A program made the position numbers and the translations under genes. From contig NC_031495.1 in assembly GCF_000237925.1 (NCBI RefSeq), forward strand, positions 32,464,706 to 32,528,705: DNA of 64,000 nt. The letters are read 5' to 3'. The first letter of the stretch is position 1; every line of letters begins with the position of its first letter. The DNA is from Schistosoma mansoni. Taxonomy: Eukaryota > Platyhelminthes > Trematoda > Strigeidida > Schistosomatidae. Under the pieces are notes generated by a model, which saw nothing but the letters and a program-made list of their open reading frames with translations, had not been told where the DNA came from and made no database searches. Shown here piece after piece: positions 36,921 to 49,534 of the stretch.

Positions 36921-39900
36921 TGACCTAAACAAATACCTATTCACTACTAGTGCCCAGCAGCAGGAGATCGGTGAACCCTATTTAAAACAAGATCTAATCT
37001 CTGTTTCGCCTATTTTTTCGCTTTGTCGTTAAAGCAAACTTCCTGATTATCCTAACATATTTTTCGTATGCATATTTATATGAATTGTTTCTTATCACAA
37101 ATTATTTGTGTTGTAGTCATTATTTTGCTCCGTTCATATTATATGAACATATTGGCCACATACAGATTGAGATCGAAGTCAGAGAGCAAGTAACAAACGT
37201 CCATAAAAAATGGACAGTTCTGTTGATATCACTGGAAGTTTGGTGCCAATCATCAAGTGCAGTCAACTCTGTGCCTGGGCCAGACAGATTCCCAAAAATA
37301 TTTAAAACGAATAATCTCTTTACTTGTCGCGACGACTGAGGAGGGGTTCCTAAATAGATGCTTAATTTATGCTGGAGAAATAAATTCAGGCTTGAGCTTT
37401 GGTGGATAGTGGTGCGGCATTTAGTATCATTCCTCAGAAAAATATTGAGCTGGGTCATTAAACGTCCCCCAGTTACACATCAAGCCGCCAACAAAACTAA
37501 AATTGCGAGGTTTTTGCAGAAAATGTTGACTCCAGACTTGCGGTTTAAGAGACGATCACCTTGAGTGTTTGTCATAGCCGATTAAGATTTGGCAATACTG
37601 GGAATATACTTTTTAGAGAGATATAAATTTCTAGTCGACAATAAAAGGTGACTCTTGACACTGAAAGAAACTTCAAGTTAAACAAAAGGCAAAAGTGTCA
37701 TATCACTTCTATAAATGCGATATAAACGTTGCCAGTGACAACTGAAAAATTCCGGGATATACTCGCGAATCTTCATACCTAACCAAGTCAAACTATCAGC
37801 TTTACAAAAGTAAACTAAAGGCAAGTCATACAACCAAAACTGAAGGCGCACCTGTGTTTGCTAAACCCAGGAGACTTGCACGAGGTAAGCTTAAAAGAGC
37901 TAAAGCCGAATTCGACTACATGATACACCTTGGTGTTAACTATCCATCTTATAGCCAATGAGCATCATCTTTGCACATGGTGCGAAATAAAAACGATGGC
38001 GATTGGCGACAGTGCAGGGATTACAAATCTCTCAACCACCAAACAGCAACAGATAGATACCCAATACCTCACATCCAATATTTAAAAAACGGCTTGCAGG
38101 ATATCGACATATTTACTAAAACTGACTTACTCGGGGCATATCACTTTATCCCAGTAGCCGAGGATGAATCCCCAAGACAGCCATTACCACAACCTTTGGA
38201 CTTTTCGAGTTTATACACATGCCATTTGGCCTGAGGAACGCAGCACAAAGGTTTTAAAGATTTGTGGATAGTTTGATTCGGGCTATGTCATTTGCACAGG
38301 GAAAGATAAAATATTTGTCAATCGTCAGTTCCGATTTACAATCACACGAAGATCATGTGAGAGCAATGTTAAAAAGGCTGGATGAAAATGGGATTAACAT
38401 ACGCCTACGTGTGTTTTCGATGTTCGATTTTTAAGATTTCTCAGGCACACTATAAGCTCAGACAGGGTTAAATCGATCAAAGAAATGGACACTATTAAGC
38501 AATGCCCGATACCAAGTTCCCTAATATAACTTAGATGTCCTCCAGATTAAAATAACATTTATCATCGATTCACACATGTTTGTGCATAATTAGTACAACC
38601 ATTGAGAGATTCCCAGAGGAGTTTAGGCTTACTTCTGTGGCTGTTGAGGCTGTTAAATAGCTGACGGATAAACTGACCCAAGTATCTGCAATGTTTTATC
38701 CAAATTACCGTTCTCCTTTACCCGCTTTTTGTTACATCCCGAAAAGAATTATGAAGGGTAACTTTTGAGGACTACTTATGGACCAATGTAATATGGATAT
38801 TTCCTATTGTTTAATTGTTAAGTAACTAAACTATTCATATTCGTGTCCCTCTTATTATAAGCTTTATTTTGGCCTATAGACTATTACTATACGATTTACC
38901 ATTCTTGAATTATCCCTAGTCCATTAATTGCTGTTCCCCCTATTCACAGCCATATTTGGCCAAATCTTGTACGAATGTTATTTTCTACTTTGTGGTACGA
39001 TATGGTCTGCATGATTAGTATATGAACCTAGTATGTTTGGGAATAACGATTCATATTGCAGCGGCTGTTGTTGGTGTTCTGAACTTAACTGACTGGAAAT
39101 GAGTATGCCATGACGACCTACATTGAATTTCGAGGCGTAAAGAGACAGAAAGAGGGTGAAGAACTTCAAAAACTACTTACAGTAGAAACTCTAGTCTCAA
39201 AATAAAGCAGCTACCACCACCTATTGACTGCATTTTGATTTACTGTGACAACCAAAGCGATACCTTTCATAGTTTGTTTCATCCTGGCACAAAAGCTCGA
39301 TATAAATAGTAAATTTACAAAATGGTGTACATAGATGGGTTAGGCGGTGTTTCGGCGTGTTAACAGTTAGAGGTTAACCATCACACAAAGTCATCTTAGA
39401 GGATGATGCACGTTTCACCCATGATTATATCAATTTGATAAATCCTTAACCCCCTTCTAACGGTTTTGACTATCTATTTAAATGCACAGATAGACTCACG
39501 AGGTTTCCAGTAGTCGTAATGATAATCGACACCCCAGCTGAAACAGTGACTAAAGCTTCCATTCAGAAATGGGTGACCGTTTTCAGTACACCTATACTAA
39601 TACCGACCGACAAAGGAGCGTAACTTTAATCTGAACTATTCGACTTACCTAAACTTCTAGGCCCCAAAAGAACACAGTGTACTGCATATCATCCTCAGGT
39701 TAATAGAATGGTAGAACGTTTCCACTGTTAGTTGAAGGGTGCCCCAATATCATGCTACAACCCAAGCCAATATACAGAATTCCTACGATTAGGTATGTTG
39801 CAAACATGAACAGCTGTCGAAAGTGACTCACAGCATTCAGCGGCAGAACTAGTCTTTGGGACGACCCTCAGGCGAACGGAAAAGTTTATCAGTGCTTGTA

Positions 39901-39949
39901 CAGAAATAGCTATAATTACCAAGGTTCGACTAAATAGTTTCAAATAAAC

Positions 39950-40590
39950 TGAGCATTGAGTAGATCGTTATGAACAAAAGCAATATGTTTATAATATTAC
40001 AATGAATAGAAAAACTTATTTTTGATTTTTTGACGTTTCGTGACTCGGTGTAAGCCATTTCTTCAGGGACTCGATAAACAAGTGAAATTAACCCAAGGTT
40101 ATGTACTACAAAAGAACGAAACAAGAATATTCGGCGAGATAATTCATGTAAGGCATGTCCGCATTTTTGTGCATGTCTGTATGTTAAAGGATGAAAAAAG
40201 AGACTTTCGTTGTGTGGAAGGGTAAAGTTGGCTTGTATGTACGATAATGGTGTGAGATGTGAATAAAATTGGACATGTTACCTCGGATAGATGGTTCATG
40301 TCGGATGGACAGTGAGACCTTCTTTTCTGTTGAGGGTAATAGGATTGAGCGATATATGGAAAGCTTCAGCTACTCACTTCTTTTTGTAGTTGGAAAAGCC
40401 TTTTTGTATTATTTTTATGTTTTTAATACCGACTTGATGGTTGATAAAAATGCCACAGACTGCTATCGTCGATTTAATTCATAGTCTTCCCAGTTCTACG
40501 AAATTGTTGGGCGGTTTCTTTGCTTGCCGAAGATATGTTTTTGGCTCTAGTCGAGATTACACGAGATGACGGCTCAATACAGAAAATAGA
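39950..40590 (-). mobile_element. Insertion in the gypsy fossil with a Penelope-type end sequence
   Basis: About 640 bp separates the two integrase parts and does not look like gypsy sequence. It contains, on the minus strand, CTGAAGA, a short hairpin, and CGAAACGTC, the layout of hammerheads known from terminal repeats of Penelope-like elements. No reverse transcriptase is present, so this is taken as a truncated Penelope-type piece. Its exact ends are uncertain. Confidence 0.45.
40032..40067 (-). ncRNA. Candidate Penelope-type hammerhead ribozyme motif
   Basis: On the minus strand: CTGAAGA (fits CUGANGA), then TGGCT and AGTCA able to pair as a 5-bp stem II around a TACACCG loop, then CGAAACGTC with the GAAA core and a very short stem III, as described for Penelope hammerheads. 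The closing base pair of stem II is an A-C mismatch, so activity as a monomer is doubtful. Confidence 0.5.
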
Positions 40591-41094
40591 GAGCATGACT
40601 TGCGAAGTTACGTAGACTATCTACGGGACCGAATATCCAAAGTTAAACCAATTAATACTCGGGAACACCCACTAGTGATACATGTACATAAATGTCTTAA
40701 CACTTGCACGGACATCTTGATAAAGTGTAGCGAAGTAAAAGCACCACTTAGTCTTCTATTGGAAGGCCCACACGAAGTTATCTCAAGAAAACATTTATTG
40801 GTACAAAAACAAGGAAACTCCAATTAGATTAGTATTGATGGGCTAAAACCAGCTTATCTAGACAATGAACCACCAAACATATTATTGGACCGTTTATCTG
40901 GCAAAGCAATCACAGAATTGACAAGTGCAAACGAGAATCGTCTACAAATGACCAAAATGTCAGATGGGCACAATCGATCATTCAAAGAGTACATCTACAG
41001 TTTTTGTTTAGGCGTTACATTTAACCCCGTATTTACTGAAATTTCGATTTATTAAATTTTGCATTTGCTTATTCAACTAGTTAAAACGATGAAT

Positions 41095-42488
41095 GAAGGT
41101 TTTATTTTTACTCTCCATATCACTCTATTGCTAAATGGTTAGTTGACATTTTACAACCTGTTAAAAATCATATCAATAAATACAATTCTCTTGACTCCTT
41201 TGAATTTGTCGACTCAATTAGAAATATCATCGTAATTGGTAAGAAAATGCTCTCATTATATGTCACTTCGTTGTTTACAAATGTTCCTCTCACAGAAACT
41301 ATTTGTTTTTTATGTGACTATATTGAAAACAATAATCTTGAAATGTGTATCCCGAAACAATATCTTAAAGAACTACTTCTACGATGCACGCTCAACGTGC
41401 AATTTAAATTTGATGATGTTTTCTATAGACAAACAGATGGAGTTACAATGGGCTCTCCATTGGGTCCTCCCTTGGCTGATTATTTCATGGCCAATCTAGA
41501 AAATTCTGTACTTCGACCAATAATCGAGAAATTTCATTTATATAAGAGATATATGGATGATACTTTCATTATTTGTGAAGATGAGATGGACAACAATCAA
41601 ATCTTAAATATTTTCAATAATTGTTACCCATCAATTCAATTCACCTTAGAGGCAGAAACGAGCCATGAAGTCCATTTTCTTGATTTCCGTTTGAAAAGAA
41701 TGCCTGATGGTTATTTACAAAGATCTATATATAGGAAACCTACTTGGAATGGACAATACACGAATTTCCATAGTTGGGTTCCACTGAGTCGAAAGAGAAA
41801 CTTAATTCACTCTTTATCCTCTAGGATTAAGCGAATCTGTTCCAGTGACACAATAAATGAAGAACTACTTCATCTTCGACAGACCCTCATCAAAAACGGT
41901 TATCCACCTAGGTTCGTCGATAGTAACTTAACACCTAGACTTTACCAAGAAAAAGCCTTGATAGTGCAGAAGAAAACCTTGTTTGTGAATATGAAATTCA
42001 AAGGAGACACGGCTGCTGAAATCCTGAATAAACGGATTTCAAAATTGTTGGATAAAACTTTCTACACAGCCAAGCTTCAAGTCGTTTTCTCTAGCCGGCC
42101 TGACATTCGGGGTTGTGTTAAGGATAATTTTTCGCTTTGAGCCACATCGATATGTATCTATAAGTTTACTTGCTCATGTAGAATAAGTTACATAGGTCGC
42201 ACAAAGCAACCGCTTTCCAAACGCATCTCTGAACACTATCCGGCTTGGCTCCTAAAGGGAGAATGTAAAAAGAAAACTAGTTCGATACAAGAGCATTTGA
42301 TCAACTGTGGACACATTGCTCCAAAAGACTCTTCTTTTAAAATAATCTATAGAGTCAAAGGAACCGGATCAAGGGGGGGTCGAATCAATATTTTATGCAC
42401 TGCTGAGGCGTTGGCAATCCATGAATTCAAGCCTGAACTTTGCGTCCAGAAACGATTTGTCCAACCTCTCACCCTTCCTTGGCCTTAA
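41095..42488 (+). mobile_element. Penelope-like element: RT plus GIY-YIG endonuclease, nearly intact
   Basis: A long plus-strand frame encodes a Penelope-type reverse transcriptase: SLYVTSLFTNVPL, TMGSPLGPPLADYFMANLE, KRYMDDTFIICEDE with the catalytic DD, VHFLDFRLKR, and SIYRKPTWNGQYTNFHSW. The GIY-YIG domain follows in the same frame, with CIYKFTCSCRISYIGRTKQP, RISEHYPAWL and HEFKPELC. The reading frame is open over nearly its full length with about one break, making this the youngest-looking large element in the window. The 5' part of the element is missing or not recognised. It lies directly downstream of the gypsy fossil, same strand. Penelope elements with this structure are known from schistosomes (Cercyon, Perere-10). 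Confidence 0.88.
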
Positions 42489-45400
42489 TTCCCTTAATGA
42501 GTATGTTTCTGGTTGTTTTTTTTTCTTTTCTGCACTTTTATTTGATTATTATCGGTTTTTGGTTTTTTAAATTACTATTTTACATTTCAAACTCTAACCA
42601 GTTATTATTATTACCTTATATAAGTTTTCTTGATTATTACTCAGATTATTATTGTGACCTTTGTGTTTGTCGCGTTTCTTAATTTTTGTCAACTGAACTA
42701 TTTAAACCATAAATTATTTTCTTCCTTACCCCTAGATTAGTACGTAACCTCATATGTTATTTATTGTCGAATCAATTTATAATGCAATCTTTCCTAGTCT
42801 CCTGTAGACATATATTTTCCATTATACCCAACATATCGTGCTGCTGATTTTCGTTTACGCTTCTGGGTTTTGTCGGCTTATACCAATGTAAATTTACTAA
42901 ATCAAGTTCCTTATTTTCCACTGACTGGGTTAAGCTACGCTGCGGCGAATACATAGTGCGTGATGGGGCCAATCCACACGCCAAGTCTGGAGTGCTTATT
43001 GGACAAGCTCCCAGCATTTATGTGACAGATCCAAAGACAAGCTAAGTGAATTTCTTTTAGACTCAAATTGGGTTTGGAATCACACTTTTCCGAGGCTCAC
43101 CATATGAAAATCTACAATTTTGAGATATTTGTCACCGGTATCTTATATTAGTTTTAGCCTTATTTCAGCACCCCTCTTTTTCATACGGTTGATGAGAGAC
43201 TAGACTTTCCTAGAAAACCTCTTGATAATTTATGCCTCATATGAACTATGTACTATTAAATTACTTTCATTCAGAGGCTCGTATGTCATCCAAAGCTATA
43301 TGGTTCGATTGCCAAGTCTGTCTTCTAGCTATGTGGTCTTTAAATCTCGAATATGATGACCTTAGAGATATTTTCAGGTGTTAGTCAGTTACGTAGTGTC
43401 TGAATATTATTTACTCCCCATTCGGTTCATATCAAAAGTCTTTTAAGTGGTCCTAATAGGCTTATTCCCAAGCCAGAGAAAACGCGGGGCGCGATAGTCT
43501 TATTTACGCACAAAAATATCTCAAAATTCGATACCTGCAAGCCTCGTAACGTTAGGTTTTGCGTTAACTACACTACATAATACTGGCCAGAGGATCTTAA
43601 CTACTCGACCGCTGATAATAAACGTTTTTATTCTGTCCAATCATTGGATTCTCAGGTATCTTGGTTCAAAAATACTAATAGGCAAAGCTGTCGATTGAAA
43701 ATGTTCGTTAAAACGCATGGTCAAATTGTAAACCGTCATGTATAAACGGTGCTGCAAACGAATAAATTATTGTGCTTTAAAATACTTAAGATACAGAGGA
43801 ATCCTTTTCCAAAAAAGATACTCTATTTAATATAGTAAACAACATTAACCCAATGGAAGTAAAAAGTGTTGTCTTGATGTCCTTATCAACAATCGGAACT
43901 GAGAAGTGTGGTTTTGCGATGAAAAATCTCACTGTCTTTTTGAAAAGCACGCGTTTGTACATATAACCCATTACAGTACATGTTGCACCCTCACAATACA
44001 TATATATTTCCAGATACAATACGATAATCTCTGGTCAAGTGTATCAATTTAACTCAGTGGCGCTGAACCACGGTTTTGGAATTTGCAATAACAGAAGACC
44101 AACACATAGCGTGATGGGGGACTGATTTCCTCCTTGCACACGAAACTGTGGCAATTCACATCAAGCCAGAAGGCACTTTGTGTACAAGGTTAGGATGAGA
44201 GTTTTGTTTGCGAGGAAAAAATGTTAATAGATGAACAGGAGGAAAAATAATTTGATGACCAAGAAGGCGAACAAATTTCATTCACTCCCATAGAGGAAAG
44301 CAATTAGCGACAACCTGCAATAGCACAAGCCCATGATTAAAACAAACTTCAAATAGGAACTAAATGCATAGAGAGTAAAGTTTCGAACCAGCTACAGAAA
44401 TAGAATACGAATACTGCTCATGAGCAGACCAATAACCAGATCGGATGATTATGAGTATTTCCCATAGTTTAAATTGCACATGCAATGAAAATGTACAGTA
44501 CTTAAAGTTCTGAAGATGCGTTTGGAAAAATACAAAACGATGGTACTGTATGTATATGACAGACATATGGCAAGTACACACGAAAACATATGAATGTAAT
44601 TACAAAGGTAACAATCAGCAAAGACCCATACGGTAATAAAATAAGTGATCAGGTCAAAAAGATATGTCCGGCAGACAGACAAAAATAGATTGAATAGAAA
44701 TCAATGTGTGTGGCTACAATGTGTCTCCGAATAAAGGAAAAGTGGAGGTCACTTGATTGAAAATTTCAAAATTACAGTTATTGATTTACGTCTAAGGAGC
44801 CTAATGATGACGTTATTAGAAACACCTATTAAGATTTTGTTAACTAGATTGCAGTATTACATATTTCCGACCCAGCAAGTTCTATTCTACTTCTTAAAGC
44901 ACTAACATCCTAATGTCCGCAAATTCCAAGGCTTATATGACTAAATTAATTCTGATTTCGCTCACAGAGCTCCGAAACCTTCAATATTCTTTGAGTGATT
45001 TGGAAACCTTGAAAACATTATGACGGTATTAGTTATGACCACACGATTCTCGAAGCTAGAGACAGGATTACTGAGAAAATCTACATTCAACATCTAGCGC
45101 GGAGAGGCTAATAATGGTGGACGCGGGAACAGTGGTTCAGTATGGCATAGCTCGGTGTTGCGGAAGTGGTCACTCTGTGTAACGTATACCTGTTAACAAT
45201 GAATATATTATTTTATCCCCAACTCAAATGTGTTCTTTAGAGGTGCTAAACACCATATTGCTGATCTCTAAGATACGACGAGTCAGTATGAACAGTGATG
45301 TGACTTCCGCGTATGATCTTATAGATTAGGTAGTCACATGGTGACAAATTTACAATTTTGGGATTAAGTCCGTTATTATAGTGGCGAAGATAAATGTACT

Positions 45401-45748
45401 AATACAGAACTAGACACAATTCTACGAAATCTCTTCAGACTTCTCCATGAAGATCATGAATAGTTTAACTAAAATGTATTCGAAATTGCATATATTTACT
45501 AGCTAAATACCAAGAATGCGTCAGTAAACCAGATTACCAACAAAACTTTTAATTCCTATTAAATTACAAACAATCGGTTCTAATATTTTTATTCCAAGAA
45601 AACGTCATCATTTTAGTTCATTGACATGTCAACCAATCAAAGAATACTAAAAACTTGAGAAACAGGGATTAAAAAGATTGTAGGACTTAAGTTGGATGGC
45701 TAAGAGTGCCGAATACATCTTGGTAATATCATGACATGAGGGCTCAAT
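42489..45748. other. No gene supported; 3' flank of the Penelope copy and unclassified sequence
   Basis: The first 500 bp is T-rich and may be the 3' UTR of the Penelope-like element. From 43000 to 45700 only short open frames with no domain are seen. Around 43440-43640 and 45080-45200 the composition is richer in G and C, suggesting further unnamed repeats. Confidence 0.35.
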
Positions 45749-45860
45749 TATTCATTTGCTTCCTTATTTTGCGTAAGCACAATATTTCTTAGCATCTTAT
45801 ATTAAATGTTGAAAGATTTGCGTTTGAAATGATAACCTCTCGCCCCAACTGCCCTGAAAC
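45749..45860 (+). repeat. Dispersed direct repeat, copy 2
   Basis: Partner of 36806-36920 in the same orientation, sharing CTTCCTTATTTTGCGTA, a TCTTATATTAAATGTTGAAA-type middle and GATAACCTCTCGCCC. Confidence 0.5.
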
Positions 45861-46249
45861 CATGATGGGAATGATTACACACCAAAAGTATCAATCTGGC
45901 TTCTTTCAAATAGAAAACAAGTGGTAGCTATCAACATTAAAAGACAACATGAAAAACACGCCCTGCTCTAATGATATGAGAGTTATTCCTAATCTCTCAG
46001 ACAGAAACCTTGCATCCACGAAATCATTCTGCTGAATAAATGGTCTAATTTCAATCTACATAGATCATTTGACAACCTGGAATCTGCTCTAGTTATAGCA
46101 CAGCTAGCCTAAAAACTGTCCGTCTAGTTGACCTTTTATTTTCATATAGAAATATTCTTAACAAGTATATGGGTGACCAGATTGTTCGAAATGCATTGCG
46201 CTAATATATCACATAGTTCTGATGATCCTCGTCTTCTTATTACACTATG

Positions 46250-47960
46250 GAAATGAGTCTGTTATCGCATCTAAAAGCGATTCATATATTGACAAAACCA
46301 AAACTCCCGTTTACCATTCAGGAAGAAGTACTGATAGCCGCAGAAGATGACAAACGCAATGCAACTGATACGGCGAATAAAAAGGACTATGATGGTAAAG
46401 CTTTCGAACATCCGTCCACAGAGCTATGTTAAAGGATTGATCCAGAAATAATTCAGATGGTTGAAAATATAATCGAGTCTGAGAAAATTTGTTTTTTGAA
46501 AGAACTAAAATCTTTCACTAGGATTTCTGAATAGTTCATTTCCAATTCTATCCCGCGCCACACATTACATGTGTATAGTTTATTTAGAGTCCATTAATCA
46601 AACATTTAAGTATGACTTATAGCGAACTTCATAAACACCCCAACATACTTACCATTTAAATATCTCGGCGAAAAGCTGAAGCGAATTCTGCACAACTTAC
46701 ATAAAGCGATTGAAGATTTTTGTAACTATTATTCTAAGATGTGGAACTTACCGAAAAGTACAAAACAACGGTAGGTAATGAACTTTTTACAATAGTATTC
46801 CCTCTGACCAACGCCTAGAATTAATTAGCAATTTAAAAGGTAATGAACATACTTTATCTGGTTGACGCATACTGAGCATTAGTTTAGTCATGAAGTCCCA
46901 AAATTTATATCAACTTCAATTGTACGAATAAACCAACTGTGTGAAAATGAGATACACCGCTTTCACGACTTTGACCAGTCTATTCATGACAAATATAGAA
47001 TCAAATATTCTTGTCAATAACATCAGACCATGGACTCAGCCTAGGTATGTGGACGATGTCTTCGTAACCATGTAAAAGTTATTCCACAGGGCTTTGACTA
47101 AGATGATCAACACACTTGCATTCAACATTAAATGAACTCACGAAAATAAAAATGAACACAGTGAATGATCATTTTATGTTGGTTAGTTAAGAAAATTTCG
47201 AGTAGAACTCTAAATCTAACTACCTATCGTAGACCAAATCACTACATAGTTATATTGACTTCGATTCAGAGCACTCGTTCAGTGCAAAATTCTCTCTAAT
47301 TTTATATCTCTTTAGAAGAGTAGACAAGATTATCAAATCTGTGGAGGAAAAGCGAAAGGTAAGAAAGTATATGGACAAGATCTTGCGGTTCAGTCATTTT
47401 CCGGTAGATATTATTAGAAACGAACCGAAGTGGCTTATTATAAAGTAGCATTTGGACAGATCTCATGTATTAGTACCGTAGTTCTGCCATGACGCCATGG
47501 TACGACAGGATTCCATTGTAACTTAAAACATCACAAAATAACATCATACTACAGAGCAACAAACACTCTTCAAGGTGCTAAAGTTAGTATAAAGGATATG
47601 ACAAGCCTTACCTCAGCACAGAACTGTGTCCACAGGTTAGTTTATGTCAACTGTGACACTTGATATATTACACAGTCACTTTATGAACTATTGATCAGAG
47701 TCGAATATCATCCAACCAAACAATGAAAACCAAATAATCCTGCAGAACTTGTAGTACTCCGAATTAAATCAACAACAGTAGTATATGCAATCTTCAGTAG
47801 CTATTATTTTCATCGTAAAAGCATCAAAATAATACAAACTGGTTCTTTTAATATCAATGACAGGAGAGTAGCTGAAGTTTTCTAATAAATGGCCATTTCT
47901 TACAATCCCCAGCAGAAAAGATCTGACCATCCATTCGACTCGGACTATCTGTTCTTACTA
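46250..47960 (+). mobile_element. Second, much older Penelope-like element
   Basis: Short plus-strand peptides, scattered over frames, recall a Penelope-type RT: TAFTTLTSLFMTNIESNIL followed by QPRYVDDVFVTM near 46950-47070 (catalytic YVDD). They are followed by a GIY-YIG-like tail at 47600-47880 with LVYVNC, NPAELVVLRIKS and VVYAIFSS. The order RT then GIY-YIG matches 41095-42488, but the peptides differ, so it is another family. It is heavily degraded. Confidence 0.5.
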
Positions 47961-48400
47961 TCTTTTCTAACTCTATTTACATCTCAAACCGTTATAACAC
48001 AGACAAATTTAACTCTGTCTTTTCACACAACGAACGCAACACACATCAACTAAACACATATAACCCACACTGACCTGAGTGACATGACAGTGGATTCGTC
48101 AGATTTGTTTTTGATTGAATACACACAAAGGGCTTTGTTTCACCGTACTACTAAGGCTTTGATTAATTTATTTTAACTTACTTATACTTTAGGAAAGAGT
48201 ATTATACTGAATCACGATACCTCGTACAATTTAATTTTTCTGCTCATCGAGATTAGGCGAATATATTACTTTTATCATTAGCAATTTAGGCTATGTGAAC
48301 TTTATTTGACTTTATTAAGTCAAACTTTGAAAATAATATTTTGTCAGATCATTTGTTTGAATAATCCTGCTTCAGTGGCAGATTTTTCGAATTCATTAGC
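47961..48400. other. Upstream region of RPL35
   Basis: AT-rich sequence with no open frame. It should hold the RPL35 promoter and 5' UTR; no specific element is called. Confidence 0.4.
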
Positions 48401-48855
48401 ATGGTATGTTGTGTGGTAATGATGTGCATTTTGTAGACTAAGATACGGGCGTCAAAGCTACGTAATAAACCAGAGCCTGAACTGCAGAAGCAACTTGGAG
48501 AGCTTAAGACGGAACTTGGTAATCTTCGCTTGTATCGAGTAACGAGAGGCGCATCCTACCATGGGAAGTTGAAGAAAATGTAGGTTTTTTTGCTGCCAAT
48601 TGTAATGAAATACTCATTTTTAGCCGGACACTAAGAAAGTCCATTGCTCGTGTATATACAGTTATTCATCAGGCGCAAAAACTTCGCCAGCGTGAAGCTT
48701 ATCGTTCCAAAAGATATGTTCCCAAAGATTTGAGACCGAAGAAGACCAGAGCAATACGCAGAAGGCTTACCAAAAAAGAACAGTCAATTCATTCTGCGCG
48801 TTCGATGCGCAAGGCACGTTCCTTCCCCCCTCGTGTATATGCTGTCAAATGCTAA
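48401..48855 (+). CDS. RPL35: 60S ribosomal protein L35 (uL29), three exons
   Basis: uL29 sits at the polypeptide exit of the large ribosomal subunit. Exons are 48401-48403 (the ATG alone), 48437-48579 and 48624-48855, giving 125 residues against 123 in human. The introns are 33 bp (GTATGT...TTGTAG) and 44 bp (GTAGGT...TTTTAG). The protein begins MTKIRASKLRNKPEPELQKQ (human [20 protein letters not shown]). It continues with LKTELGNLRLYRVT, IRTLRKSIARVYTVIHQAQK (human VRKSIARVLTVINQTQK), VPKDLRPKKTRAIRRRL and ends YAVKC (human YAVKA). Exon joins restore the frame exactly. The start-codon-only first exon is a pattern known in ribosomal protein genes and explains why no ATG opens the second exon. 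Confidence 0.95.
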
Positions 48856-48857
48856 GT

Positions 48858-48863
48858 AATAAA
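48858..48863 (+). promoter_or_regulatory. Polyadenylation signal of RPL35
   Basis: AATAAA starts three bases after the TAA stop, so the 3' UTR must be only about 15-30 nt long. Confidence 0.75.
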
Positions 48864-48869
48864 AGTTTA

Positions 48870-49522
48870 CGTCAAATTTGGACTATGGAATTTTTGCCTG
48901 CTTTTACCTGAATTGCTTGTCCCTTGGATGTTAGATTCGTCTATATAAACGCTATTTTAGTTTGCTGTGCGTATCGGCTACATGTCTATATTCGTCAATA
49001 CCACCCTATATAAGTTCCCAGTTCTCATCATCATATTGTCTGCCTAAAAGTTCATTTTGTTTCTACACGTAACTTAAAATGTGATACTACGGGATTCTTG
49101 TTCAGTGAGTTATTCGAAACCGTGGAAATCTAGTTGAGTTCGACACCCAAACTTCTGCTTATTAAATGTATCAGCGGTGGTGTGACTTGCGTCGACTGTT
49201 ACACATAAGGGCGTAATCGAAGTGTTATGTTTTTCACTGGTAGTTGTCAGCAATACTTTCAAAGATGACGATACTGATTTATATCGTACCATGCTTGGTA
49301 CTCTATAGTCATTGAATACGTGTTTTGTGTAGGTTGTTTGCATTTCTGATGTCCGGTCACAACTATTAGGATCTCATAATCTTCATATTCGACTGGCTTA
49401 TTCAGCAGGTCAACTGTCTATTAGCGACTGGAATGAAATACGAAAGCGTTTGGTTATACCAACCTTAAGGTGGAAGTGGTTAAACTACGATGATCTTTTC
49501 TTGCTACTTCCCATCTTGTTCT
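48870..49522. other. Intergenic downstream of RPL35, nothing recognised
   Basis: Short open frames only, no domains and no recognised repeat. Confidence 0.4.
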
Positions 49523-49534
49523 AGTAATTAGCCA

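Larger units (their letters stand above)
37370..41020 (+). mobile_element. Ty3/gypsy LTR-retrotransposon fossil (pol), broken many times
   Basis: Pol domains appear in the usual order on the plus strand. An aspartic protease motif (LVDSGAAFSIIP) lies near 37400. Reverse transcriptase lies at about 37850-38450, with IHLGV, RQCRDYKSLN, DRYPIPHI and IFTKTDLLGAYH. Integrase core lies at about 39480-39940, with DRLTRFPVVV, CTAYHPQVNRMVERFHC and AELVFGTTL, and the integrase C-terminal part at 40590-41010, with SRKHLL and GLKPAYLD. It is an old, heavily broken copy. The integrase is split by an inserted stretch at about 39950-40590. No clear LTR pair was established; the direct repeats at 36.8 and 45.75 kb are the only candidates. 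The family looks like the schistosome gypsy group. Confidence 0.8.
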
